From Bacteroidota bacterium (GTDB lineage: Bacteria > Bacteroidota > Ignavibacteria > UBA10030 > UBA8401), in NCBI GenBank assembly GCA_025355705.1, contig JANXZD010000171.1:1-13756 (forward strand): a stretch of DNA of 13,756 nt, written 5' to 3'. Of the stretch, positions 1 to 7,341 are shown piece by piece. Every line of letters starts with the position of its first letter. Position 1 is the first letter of the stretch. Position numbers and translations under genes: made by a program. The notes beneath the pieces were generated by a model, which made no database searches, was not told the origin of the DNA, and saw only the letters and a program-made list of their open reading frames with translations.

Positions 1-1422
1 TGATTGTAGATTCTTTTGAGAAGCAAATGATGTTACAATTGCGACACTTTCTTGAACATTGATCTTTGCATCAGGAACAAGATAATGCTTCGCAACAAAA
101 TTTATATCATATTTCCCAGTAACAAATTCTGGATGGAATAACACGATCTCGCAGAATGGTATTGTTGTTTTTACGCCATTGATTTTATATTCCCGCAATG
201 CTCGTTTCATTTTTTCAATTGCTTCTTCACGAGTTCTTCCATGAGCGATCAATTTTGCGATCATCGGATCGTAATGCATCGTAATTTCTGAACCTACACG
301 AATCCCAGAATCGTTCCTGATTCCTAATCCTTCGCTCGGTTGATAATGAGTGATCGTTCCGGTTGAAGGAAGGAAATTATTATCGTACTCTTCTGCATAA
401 ATCCTCGATTCGATTGCATGTCCATTGATTTTCACATCATTTTGCGTGAACGATAGCAATTCACCTTGTGCAATTCTGATCTGTTCTTTGATGATATCAA
501 TGCCATAGACCATCTCTGTAATCGGATGTTCAACCTGAACGCGTGTATTCACTTCTAAGAAGTAGAAATTTTTATCAACATCCAGCAAAAACTCGATTGT
601 TCCGGCATTGAGATATCCGGCAGCTTTTGCAATATCAACCGCCGTTTGCCCCATTTTTGAACGTAATTCTGGTGTTAAAGCAGTACTAGGACATTCCTCA
701 ACTACCTTTTGGTGTCGTCGTTGGATAGAACATTCCCGTTCACCAAGATGAATAACATTCCCATATGAATCGGCGAGAATTTGAATTTCAATGTGTTTGG
801 GATTTACAATATATTTTTCAATATACACTCTATCATCAGAGAATGCTTTGGAAGCTTCATTTTGTGCCCGTTCAATTGCATTTGCCAGGTCAGCTGGTGA
901 ATCAACTTTGCGCATTCCCTTCCCTCCACCACCGCCCGATGCTTTGATCAAGACTGGAAAACCAATACTTGCAGCAACTTTAGTTGCTTCTTCTAAAGTC
1001 TTAATAGGATTAGTAGTTCCAGGGACTATTAGAATATGTTTCTTTGATAATAAATCCCTTGCTGAAGTTTTGCTCCCTAGCAATTCAATCGTTTCTGACT
1101 TTGGACCGATAAATATTAATCCAGCATTTGAGACCGATTTGGCAAAGAACTCTTTCTCGGAAAGAAATCCATAACCAGGGTGGATAGCGTCTACCTTAGC
1201 TTTTAGGGCGATTGCAATTATCTTATCAACATTGAGATATGTTTCTGATGAAAGAACACCATTAAGCGGATATGCTTCATCGCATAGAAGAACGTGAGGT
1301 GATGTTCTGTCTGGATCTGAGAAAATTGCAACCGTTTGAATTCCCATCTCTTTTGCAGATCGGTGAATTCGAACTGCAATTTCACCTCGATTAGCGATCA
1401 ATATTTTTTTTATTTTTGTCAA
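1..1422 (-). CDS. accC: Biotin carboxylase subunit of an acyl-CoA carboxylase (3' end missing)
   Basis: Catalyses ATP-dependent carboxylation of biotin on a carrier protein, the first half-reaction of acetyl-CoA carboxylase (fatty-acid synthesis) or a related propionyl-CoA or pyruvate carboxylase. I translated this frame by hand: 474 codons with no stop. It opens with KILIANRGEIAVRI and has the ATP-grasp glycine loop KASGGGGGKGM at residues 160-170. The biotin carboxylase signature EVNTRVQVEHP is at 290-300; E290, N292, R294, Q296 and E298 sit close to the E. coli AccC active-site numbering. The start is TTG at 1420-1422: an in-frame TAA, the stop of mutS2, lies four codons upstream and no ATG lies between. 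A weak AGGA is 12 nt upstream. The sequence runs about 25-30 residues past where E. coli AccC ends, as in the longer (about 500 aa) subunits. Which acyl-CoA is the substrate cannot be told here; a carrier-protein gene may follow outside the window. Confidence 0.93.
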   Translation of the reverse strand, partial: MTKIKKILIANRGEIAVRIHRSAKEMGIQTVAIFSDPDRTSPHVLLCDEAYPLNGVLSSETYLNVDKIIAIALKAKVDAIHPGYGFLSEKEFFAKSVSNAGLIFIGPKSETIELLGSKTSARDLLSKKHILIVPGTTNPIKTLEEATKVAASIGFPVLIKASGGGGGKGMRKVDSPADLANAIERAQNEASKAFSDDRVYIEKYIVNPKHIEIQILADSYGNVIHLGERECSIQRRHQKVVEECPSTALTPELRSKMGQTAVDIAKAAGYLNAGTIEFLLDVDKNFYFLEVNTRVQVEHPITEMVYGIDIIKEQIRIAQGELLSFTQNDVKINGHAIESRIYAEEYDNNFLPSTGTITHYQPSEGLGIRNDSGIRVGSEITMHYDPMIAKLIAHGRTREEAIEKMKRALREYKINGVKTTIPFCEIVLFHPEFVTGKYDINFVAKHYLVPDAKINVQESVAIVTSFASQKNLQS

Positions 1423-1431
1423 ATGCTCGTC

Positions 1432-3798
1432 TTATCCTAATTCAACTATAGTAACTCCGGCTCCACCTTCAACTCGGTCTCCAAAGCGATGGCTTTTTAC
1501 ACGTGAATCGCTTTCTAAAAACGAATGAATACGCTTTCGCAATGCTCCGGTTCCATGCCCATGGATTATATCCAGTCGTTGTAATCCAGCTAATTGTGCA
1601 TCATCCAAAAATTTGTCAACAATTGTTACCGCCTCATCTCCATATAATCCACGAAGATCTACTTCAGTTGCGAACTGTTTATCAATTGAAAATGATGAAT
1701 ATATATTAAGGTTCTTTGGTTCTTTTTTAGAGACAGTTTTAATATTTGACAGATGAATTTTTGCTTTAATGGAGTTAAAAGCAACTTGAAGATTACCATT
1801 TTTGTCAGGAAGGGTCAAGACTGTTCCTGACTGACCGCCTGACTTCAAGACCACAATATCATCAAGTTTTAATTCTAATGATTGTATGGACTCAGATGTA
1901 ATTGTTTCTGCAATACCCTTCTCCAAAACAGCGATCTCTTCTTCTAGTTTTTCAAGTTTTTTCTTTCCTTCCCGGATTGCATCACGATTTGCCTGCGATG
2001 TCTTTATCTCTCTGACAGCATTTTCAATTGTAGAAGAGGCTTGATCAACTATTGATTTTGCTTCAGCAATAGCTTTTCGTTTTACTTCTTGAATCTCAAC
2101 ATTTAAGTGCTGTAATTTTGTTTCATATTGATGTGATAACTCTTTGTATTTCTTAATCTCAATATCAGTAATTGATAGTTTTTCCTCAAATAGCTGAGAT
2201 CGGTTTTCAAGATCAAAAATCAATTGTTCAAGTTTTGCTTTTTGATCACCTAGCATCGATCGAGCATTCGAAATAATCTTTTCATCTACTCCTAGTCGTT
2301 GTGCTATCTCAAGAGCGTAACTACTTCCAGGCAAACCAATCTTAAAACGGTATGTTGGAATCAGTGTCTCCTGATCAAATTCCATTGCACCGTTTTCCAT
2401 CCTTTGTGAGTTATGGACAAATGCTTTGAGTGAAGCATGGTGGGATGTAACAACTGTTAGAGCACCTGTAGAGGTCAAATATTCGATTACCGATGCTGCA
2501 ATTGCTCCTCCTTCCGTTGGATCTGTATTGGACCCAATCTCATCAATAAGGACTAATGATGTTTCGTCTGCGTTTTCAGTTATCCTTTTAATTTGAAGAA
2601 CTTGAGAACTATAAGTGCTCAGATCATTTTCGATAGATTGATTATCTCCAATTAAGACAAAAATCTTTTTAAAGATAGGAAACTCTGAATCCGGTGAAAT
2701 TGGAACATGAATCCCTGATTGAACCATTAATGAAAGAATCCCTAGAGCTTTTAGTGCCACAGATTTTCCACCGGCATTTGGTCCAGTAATAAGAAGCGTG
2801 TTAAATTTATTTCCCACTTCGATGTTTAAAGGAACGATCGTTTCCCTGTTATGACGTAACAACAAAATTGGATGGTAACCGTTCTGAATTATCAAAGAAC
2901 CATTTTTTTTTAATAGGGGCTTATTCCCTTTAATTTCAATAGAGTAACGTGCTTTTGCATAATATAAATCTATAAGAGTTAATACATCAAGCGTGGCTTG
3001 TATTTTATCTGAAAGATTATGAATCTGGAGCGTAAGCTGTCGAAGGATTCTTTCGATTTCACGTTGTTCTTTGAAAAAAAAATCTGTGATCTCATTGTTA
3101 AGCGCTAATGTTTCGGAAGGTTCTATAAAAACAGTTTGACCGGATGAGGATGCGCTATGAATGAATCCAGGAAATCTATTTTTTTGTTCTGATTTAATCG
3201 GTATTACCATACGACCGTCGCGTGTAGTAATAATTTCATCACGGATTATTCCTTGTTCTGCTGTAGCACGCAATATTTTTTCTAATGCCCGTCGTATAGA
3301 ATTTTGCTTATCTGCAATCGATTGTCGAATCGACCATAACTCTTTACTTGCTGAATCTTTCACATTAGCATTGTCATCAATTGCTTGATTGATATTGAAT
3401 TCAATCTCCTTAAATATTGAAATTGAATAACTTAGTTCAATTAGATGAGGTAAATATTCTCTTCGTTTTTCAATGAAAGATTTTATGATCCTACCAGTAT
3501 GGAGCGTTAATGAAATATTCAGCAATTCTTTGGGGGAAAGAATATTATTCTCAATTGTTGACTGTTGTATTGCGAGGCGAATATCTTTGATTCCATCAAT
3601 CGGGAAAGAACCTTCACCTTCCAAGACTCGTTTCATCTCTGAGACTCGGTTGTGTTCTCTTGATATTGTTTCTAGATCGGAACTAGGTTCGATGGATTCC
3701 GCGGCTTCTTTTCCGAGGTCGGACGAGGCGTACAACTGTATTCTATGGAGTATTTTCTGAAGTTCTAATTTTTCGGCGGCAGTGTCAAAATGACTCAT
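1432..3798 (-). CDS. mutS2: Endonuclease MutS2 (MutS-like ATPase with Smr nuclease domain)
   Basis: MutS2 proteins are cytoplasmic dimeric ATPases that suppress homologous recombination and, in Bacillus, help rescue collided ribosomes. They are not part of MutL-dependent mismatch repair. At 788 aa the length is normal. The N-terminal third is the MutS core and lever region without the mismatch-recognition domain. Walker A GPNAGGKS is at 339-346, the STYSSQ segment at 394-399, Walker B LVLIDEIG at 416-422 (D419, E420) and the switch TSHH at 451-454. Residues about 510-640 are rich in Glu, Lys and Leu and look like a coiled coil. The C-terminal Smr domain starts near 712 with VDLRG (713-717) and HGHGTGALR (745-753), so the motifs linked to nuclease activity are intact. 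The start ATG lies 6 nt after the cvpA stop, and the gene ends 9 nt before the accC start, so it is an internal operon member. Confidence 0.97.
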   Translation of the reverse strand: MSHFDTAAEKLELQKILHRIQLYASSDLGKEAAESIEPSSDLETISREHNRVSEMKRVLEGEGSFPIDGIKDIRLAIQQSTIENNILSPKELLNISLTLHTGRIIKSFIEKRREYLPHLIELSYSISIFKEIEFNINQAIDDNANVKDSASKELWSIRQSIADKQNSIRRALEKILRATAEQGIIRDEIITTRDGRMVIPIKSEQKNRFPGFIHSASSSGQTVFIEPSETLALNNEITDFFFKEQREIERILRQLTLQIHNLSDKIQATLDVLTLIDLYYAKARYSIEIKGNKPLLKKNGSLIIQNGYHPILLLRHNRETIVPLNIEVGNKFNTLLITGPNAGGKSVALKALGILSLMVQSGIHVPISPDSEFPIFKKIFVLIGDNQSIENDLSTYSSQVLQIKRITENADETSLVLIDEIGSNTDPTEGGAIAASVIEYLTSTGALTVVTSHHASLKAFVHNSQRMENGAMEFDQETLIPTYRFKIGLPGSSYALEIAQRLGVDEKIISNARSMLGDQKAKLEQLIFDLENRSQLFEEKLSITDIEIKKYKELSHQYETKLQHLNVEIQEVKRKAIAEAKSIVDQASSTIENAVREIKTSQANRDAIREGKKKLEKLEEEIAVLEKGIAETITSESIQSLELKLDDIVVLKSGGQSGTVLTLPDKNGNLQVAFNSIKAKIHLSNIKTVSKKEPKNLNIYSSFSIDKQFATEVDLRGLYGDEAVTIVDKFLDDAQLAGLQRLDIIHGHGTGALRKRIHSFLESDSRVKSHRFGDRVEGGAGVTIVELG

Positions 3799-3804
3799 AC
3801 GTCG

Positions 3805-4344
3805 TTATTTTTTCTCCAGCTTTTTCATCTCTTCCGAAGCAAATTTCAAGATTTGTTGATAAAAGTCTTCGGATTCCGGTAAAAAAGTGTTCACGTGATC
3901 AAAAACCATTGGAGAAAAATTCTTCAATGGTTTATAGAGTTCTGAATTAGCTTTTGTTTCTTCTCCTGGTAAATGGAGATATACACTTAAAATAATTAAA
4001 CCGATGCTAATGAATAATCCACCTTCGATTACTCCAACAAACAATCCTAATATCTTATTCCACATAGCGTCAACCATGTCTTTGATCAACAATCGGTACA
4101 GAACTGATTGGACAAGTGTAATAGAGACTACGATAACAAGAAAGGAAAGTATGAAACCCGTTCTTCCGGAAATTCCGATTGCTTCAAATAATAATTCATT
4201 CACATCCGCTGCAAATTTCGTTGCTATCACTAAAGCCAAGACAAGACAAATTATACCAATAATTTTCTTAACAAATCCGGCTCTATACCCTGAGAACATG
4301 AATACCACCAGAAGCATTCCAAGAACAATGTCAATCAATGTCAT
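3805..4344 (-). CDS. CvpA family inner-membrane protein
   Basis: The family is named after a protein needed for colicin V production in E. coli; its biochemical role is not settled, although membrane and envelope homeostasis has been proposed. The 179-aa sequence shows four hydrophobic segments at about 4-20, 24-44, 62-84 and 98-122. The family hallmarks are the opening DIVLGMLLVVFMFSGYRAGF and an LGLFVGVIEG segment before the fourth helix. The last 55 residues are hydrophilic and rich in charge, probably a soluble tail. The start codon is 1 nt after the yqeY stop (TAA-T-ATG), which points to translational coupling, since no Shine-Dalgarno sequence is visible. cvpA next to mutS2 is a familiar pairing in Firmicutes as well, so the neighbourhood supports the call. 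Function beyond membrane location is uncertain. Confidence 0.88.
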   Translation of the reverse strand: MTLIDIVLGMLLVVFMFSGYRAGFVKKIIGIICLVLALVIATKFAADVNELLFEAIGISGRTGFILSFLVIVVSITLVQSVLYRLLIKDMVDAMWNKILGLFVGVIEGGLFISIGLIILSVYLHLPGEETKANSELYKPLKNFSPMVFDHVNTFLPESEDFYQQILKFASEEMKKLEKK

Positions 4345-4345
4345 A

Positions 4346-4792
4346 TTATGAAAGTTTTAATTTTACAATTTCGTTGATCAGTTTCCCATCCAGTTTTCCT
4401 TTGAGTTCTTTCATTATTAAAGGCATAACTTTCCCTAAATCCTTCGCTGACGCTGCTCCAAACTCGGAAATGATCTTTGTAATAATCAATTCAGCATCTT
4501 CTTTGCTCATTTGTTTTGGCAAATACGCTTGAACGATCTCAATTTCTTTGGTCTCTTTTTCTACCAAATCATGTCGATTTGCTTTTTCATACATTTCAAT
4601 CGAATCTTTGCGTCTCTTCACAGAAGAAAGCAGGATCTTCATATCATCGTCAGCATTCATTTCTCGACCGACCCCACTTTTTTCAAATTCTAAAATTTGA
4701 GCACGAAGCATTCGCAATGTTTCAGTCCGCACTTTATCACCCGATTTCATCGAATTCTTTAAATCTTCACTTAATGTTTCTTTTAATCCCAT
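4346..4792 (-). CDS. yqeY: GatB/YqeY domain-containing protein
   Basis: This 148-aa protein is a stand-alone version of the helical domain found at the C terminus of GatB, the tRNA-dependent amidotransferase subunit. The domain in GatB contacts tRNA, but the role of free YqeY proteins is unknown. Visible family features are the N-terminal helix with MKSGDKVRTETLRML (residues 15-29), the charged central helix SVKRRKDSIEMYEKANRHDL, the AYLPKQMS linker and the C-terminal KDLGKVMPLIMKELKGKLDG, which matches the usual MGxVMxxLKxxxxGxxDG pattern. Length is typical of the family. The start ATG is 3 nt after the stop of the upstream dehydrogenase gene; AGGG within that gene's last codons, 8 nt before the ATG, may serve as ribosome binding site. 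Its presence with cvpA and mutS2 is consistent with a housekeeping block. Confidence 0.93.
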   Translation of the reverse strand: MGLKETLSEDLKNSMKSGDKVRTETLRMLRAQILEFEKSGVGREMNADDDMKILLSSVKRRKDSIEMYEKANRHDLVEKETKEIEIVQAYLPKQMSKEDAELIITKIISEFGAASAKDLGKVMPLIMKELKGKLDGKLINEIVKLKLS

Positions 4793-4795
4793 AGT

Positions 4796-5515
4796 TTATA
4801 CCCTGCCATACATTTTAATTATTTGTCCATTAATTGCACGTCCACTTTCGGAACAAAGATGAAGAATCATATCCGATATTTGCTCCGGCGTGACCCATTT
4901 CATAATTTCTTCGTCTGTTCCCCACTTTTTATTTTCTTCAGTCAGAATAATGCTTGGAGCAATTGCATTTACTGTAATGTTTTCAAAATCTTTGCATTCT
5001 TCTGCTGCAGTTTTTGTTAAAGTGATGACACCTGCTTTTGAAACACCATAACCTCCTCGTTTCGCTTCCGGGGTTACCCCTGGCATTGCAGTAATGTTAA
5101 TGATTCTTCCAAATCCATTTCTTTTCATGGATGGAATTGATTCCCGCATCATTAAAAAACAAGAATGGAGATTTAGATTCATCATTGTATTCCATTCAGC
5201 AAACGAAACTTCTTCGATGGTCTTTTTTTGACTTACTCCACCAACAAGGTTACAAAGAATATCAATCTTTGAATATCTTCTAAAAACCTCAGTATAAAAA
5301 TTCTTTACAGAACTTTCTGATGTTACATCAACAACTAAACCATCAATTGCTTGATGTTCTCTTTGTTTATCCGCTAAATAGAAATGTGAACTATTATCTT
5401 CAGACATAGTTGTTATCACAACGGCACCGTCTGATAAAAAATGTTCAACAACAACTCTTCCTAATGCACCAGTGCCACCGGAAACGATCGCTATTTTACC
5501 TGAAAGTTTTGACAT
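4796..5515 (-). CDS. Short-chain dehydrogenase/reductase, catalytic Ser replaced by Ala
   Basis: A 239-aa classical SDR with a Rossmann fold that should bind NAD(H) or NADP(H). The nucleotide-binding SGGTGALGR is at residues 12-20, the acidic VVDV strand at 61-64, and CNLVGG at 88-93 stands where NNAG is usual. The helix-4 Asn is N115 (NLNLHSCF). The catalytic YxxxK is intact as Y156 and K160 (YGVSKAGV). The segment before it reads IINITAMPG, which places Ala143 where classical SDRs have the catalytic Ser (as in E. coli FabG, ITIGSVVG). The substrate is unknown. Ser-less SDRs such as dihydropteridine reductase do exist, so activity is not excluded, but an altered substrate or mechanism is possible. 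It is the first gene of the five-gene minus operon and is divergent from bshC. The ATG follows AGGG at very short spacing, and the mapped promoter would give a leader of only about 5 nt. Confidence 0.88.
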   Translation of the reverse strand: MSKLSGKIAIVSGGTGALGRVVVEHFLSDGAVVITTMSEDNSSHFYLADKQREHQAIDGLVVDVTSESSVKNFYTEVFRRYSKIDILCNLVGGVSQKKTIEEVSFAEWNTMMNLNLHSCFLMMRESIPSMKRNGFGRIINITAMPGVTPEAKRGGYGVSKAGVITLTKTAAEECKDFENITVNAIAPSIILTEENKKWGTDEEIMKWVTPEQISDMILHLCSESGRAINGQIIKMYGRV

Positions 5516-5526
5516 TTCCCTATAGG

Positions 5527-5555
5527 AATATATTACAACATTCTTCTAAAATCAA
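5527..5555 (-). promoter_or_regulatory. Predicted sigma70-like promoter of the SDR-yqeY-cvpA-mutS2-accC operon
   Basis: On the minus strand, TTGATT (5555-5550) and TATATT (5532-5527) are separated by exactly 17 nt, close to the TTGACA/TATAAT consensus. Transcription would begin near 5520, leaving about 5 nt before the ATG at 5515, so the mRNA would be nearly leaderless. It is the mirror image of the plus-strand promoter. This is a sequence match only; the -10/-35 preference of this organism is not known. Confidence 0.5.
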
Positions 5556-5577
5556 TGATTACAATGCTTCATTGATT
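5550..5577. repeat. 9-bp inverted repeat between divergent promoters (operator candidate)
   Basis: The left arm AATCAATGA (5550-5558) and right arm TCATTGATT (5569-5577) are perfect reverse complements around a 10-nt centre. Each arm contains the -35 hexamer of one of the two divergent promoters, so a dimeric regulator bound here would cover both. No regulator gene is in the window. It is not followed by a T tract on either strand and does not look like a terminator. Confidence 0.55.
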
Positions 5578-5600
5578 ATGGTTTGAATTGAACGTATATT
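5572..5600 (+). promoter_or_regulatory. Predicted sigma70-like promoter of bshC
   Basis: TTGATT (5572-5577) and TATATT (5595-5600) are separated by 17 nt. A start near 5607 would leave a leader of about 21 nt to the bshC ATG at 5628, containing AGGA (5620-5623) as a weak, close-set ribosome binding site. The boxes are identical to those on the opposite strand and lie symmetrically about position 5563.5. Confidence 0.55.
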
Positions 5601-5627
5601 TAGAAAAATTTTATCTTATAGGATTAT

Positions 5628-7268
5628 ATGGAATTGATCAATTATCATAAATTTGTCGACCGTGAGGTTGCCACCAACCTTTATGCCGATTATAACACAA
5701 ATTTTGACAAAGTTTCGAAATTTTACGCAGGAAATTATTCGGACAAGCTGGCATGGGAAAGAAAAATACAAGAGCTACAACAAAGGAAATTTGATCGTAC
5801 CATACTTTCTCGAGTTCTTAACATTCAGAATCGAGAATTCCAAAGTGGGATTAAAACTTTGGCTAATATTGACCTATTAGGGAATGATAATACATTTGCT
5901 GTAGTCACTGGGCAACAACTTGGTTTTTTTGGAGGTCCTCTCTATACAATTTATAAAGCAATTACGACGGTTAAATTATCGAATAAACTTTCTCGGGATT
6001 TTCCAGATTGTACTTTTGTTCCTGTGTTCTGGCTAGAGGGTGAAGATCATGATTTTGATGAAATAAATAAAATGAAATACCTGAATTCTCTCAATGAACT
6101 TTCAACAATAGAGTATCTGATCGGTGGGAAACCTCTCGAACGAAATATTGGAGCGACTGGAAATATTATTTTTGACGAACATATTGCCCAATTCTTTTCA
6201 TCGATGGAATCTACCCTTCCTAAAACTGATTATTCAATTGCGCTGTTTGAACTAATGAAGGGATATTACTCTAAAGGAAATACAGTTCTTAAAGCATTTG
6301 CAGGATTCTTCAATCATGTATTTGAAGATTCGGGATTGATATTTATTAATACAAATCAATCAGAATTTAAGAAAGTGCTGTCACCTCTTTTTGTTAATGA
6401 AATCAATTCTAATTCTCAAACATCAAAACTTGTCATTCAAAAAAGTGTTGAATTAGAGGACCATTATCATGCTCAGATTAAAGCGAAAGCTTTGAATCTT
6501 TTTATGTTCCATAAAGGCGGAAGACATTTAATCGAACCGTCAGATAGTGGAGATTATTATCTCAAGAATTTGCGTCAACGTTTTACAAAAGAAGAATTGC
6601 TCTCAATTGCGGTAAATAATCCTGAACTTCTCTCTCCGAACGTTGTCATGCGCCCACTTTGTCAAGATACGTTATTACCGACAATTTCTTATGTTGGCGG
6701 ACCTGGTGAGATTGCATATTTTGCTCAATTAAAACCGGTGTATGAATATTTCAATGTTACTATGCCCATTATTTATCCTCGAGCAAGTGTGACATTGATA
6801 GAAGAAAAAATAAAAAAAGTATTGGAAAAATATTCACTTGAAGTTGAGGATCTTTTCGGAGAGATTGAACCGATCTTAAGTAAAGTTTCAGAGCAGGTTT
6901 CTGAAGTAAAAGTTGATTCGTTATTTGAATCACTCACTATCAGAATAAATGAAGCGGTGAATGAGGCTAGATTTGGCATTCAACAGATCGATCCGACTTT
7001 AAATGGAACCATTGATGGAACGTTGCTTAAATTCCAACAGCAATTAGAAGTGCTAAAACAAAAAACACAAAAAGCCCAACAACAAAAAGAAGAAGTTTCT
7101 CTTAAACAGATCAAAAAGGCATCGCTAAATATTTTCCCCAATGAAAACTTCCAGGAACGAGAGTTCAGTGTTATCCAATATCTCAATAAATATGGACCAG
7201 ATTTTATAAAATGGATTTCAAATGAGATCATTATTGATAAATATCAGCATCAGGTGATCACTATTTAA
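5628..7268 (+). CDS. bshC: Bacillithiol biosynthesis cysteine-adding enzyme BshC
   Basis: BshC is the proposed cytosolic ligase joining cysteine to glucosaminyl-malate, the last step of bacillithiol synthesis; bacillithiol is a low-molecular-weight thiol that stands in for glutathione. The 546-aa length fits the family. Two signature blocks are plain: VTGQQLGFFGGPLYTIYK (93-110) and VPVFWLEGEDHDFDEIN (131-147). A third, YVGGPGEIAYFAQLKPVYEY, starts near residue 355 and is followed by MPIIYPRAS. Residues about 466-500 are rich in Gln, Lys and Glu and form the expected coiled coil near the C terminus. It is the only plus-strand gene, monocistronic by context: its own promoter upstream and a strong terminator directly downstream. 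The partner genes bshA (glycosyltransferase) and bshB (deacetylase) are not here. Some Chlorobi methylate the product to N-methyl-bacillithiol; nothing here speaks to that. Confidence 0.96.
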   Translation: MELINYHKFVDREVATNLYADYNTNFDKVSKFYAGNYSDKLAWERKIQELQQRKFDRTILSRVLNIQNREFQSGIKTLANIDLLGNDNTFAVVTGQQLGFFGGPLYTIYKAITTVKLSNKLSRDFPDCTFVPVFWLEGEDHDFDEINKMKYLNSLNELSTIEYLIGGKPLERNIGATGNIIFDEHIAQFFSSMESTLPKTDYSIALFELMKGYYSKGNTVLKAFAGFFNHVFEDSGLIFINTNQSEFKKVLSPLFVNEINSNSQTSKLVIQKSVELEDHYHAQIKAKALNLFMFHKGGRHLIEPSDSGDYYLKNLRQRFTKEELLSIAVNNPELLSPNVVMRPLCQDTLLPTISYVGGPGEIAYFAQLKPVYEYFNVTMPIIYPRASVTLIEEKIKKVLEKYSLEVEDLFGEIEPILSKVSEQVSEVKVDSLFESLTIRINEAVNEARFGIQQIDPTLNGTIDGTLLKFQQQLEVLKQKTQKAQQQKEEVSLKQIKKASLNIFPNENFQEREFSVIQYLNKYGPDFIKWISNEIIIDKYQHQVITI

Positions 7269-7284
7269 CGAGGCTAATGATTTA

Positions 7285-7327
7285 AAATAAAGAATCCATA
7301 CTTCATAAAAGTATGGATTCTTTATTT
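7285..7327. terminator. Bidirectional intrinsic terminator between bshC and the ABC ATPase gene
   Basis: A perfect 19-bp stem (7285-7303 with 7309-7327) and a 5-nt loop lie between two convergent genes. The outer AAATAAAG/CTTTATTT pairs supply a U-rich 3' flank on either strand, so the same hairpin can end bshC transcripts on the plus strand and the aroA-ATPase transcript on the minus strand. It starts 17 nt after the bshC stop and ends 15 nt before the ATPase stop. Confidence 0.85.
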
Positions 7328-7341
7328 AACATAAATTCATT

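Noticed and set aside
791..1174. A 127-codon plus-strand open frame
   Set aside because: Antisense to accC, whose ATP-grasp motifs fall in this interval; the proline run in the shadow frame comes from the complement of the glycine loop.
5519..5526. CCTATAGG palindrome before the SDR start
   Set aside because: An 8-bp AT-centred palindrome is easily due to chance and it overlaps the expected transcript start; no second copy supports an operator role.
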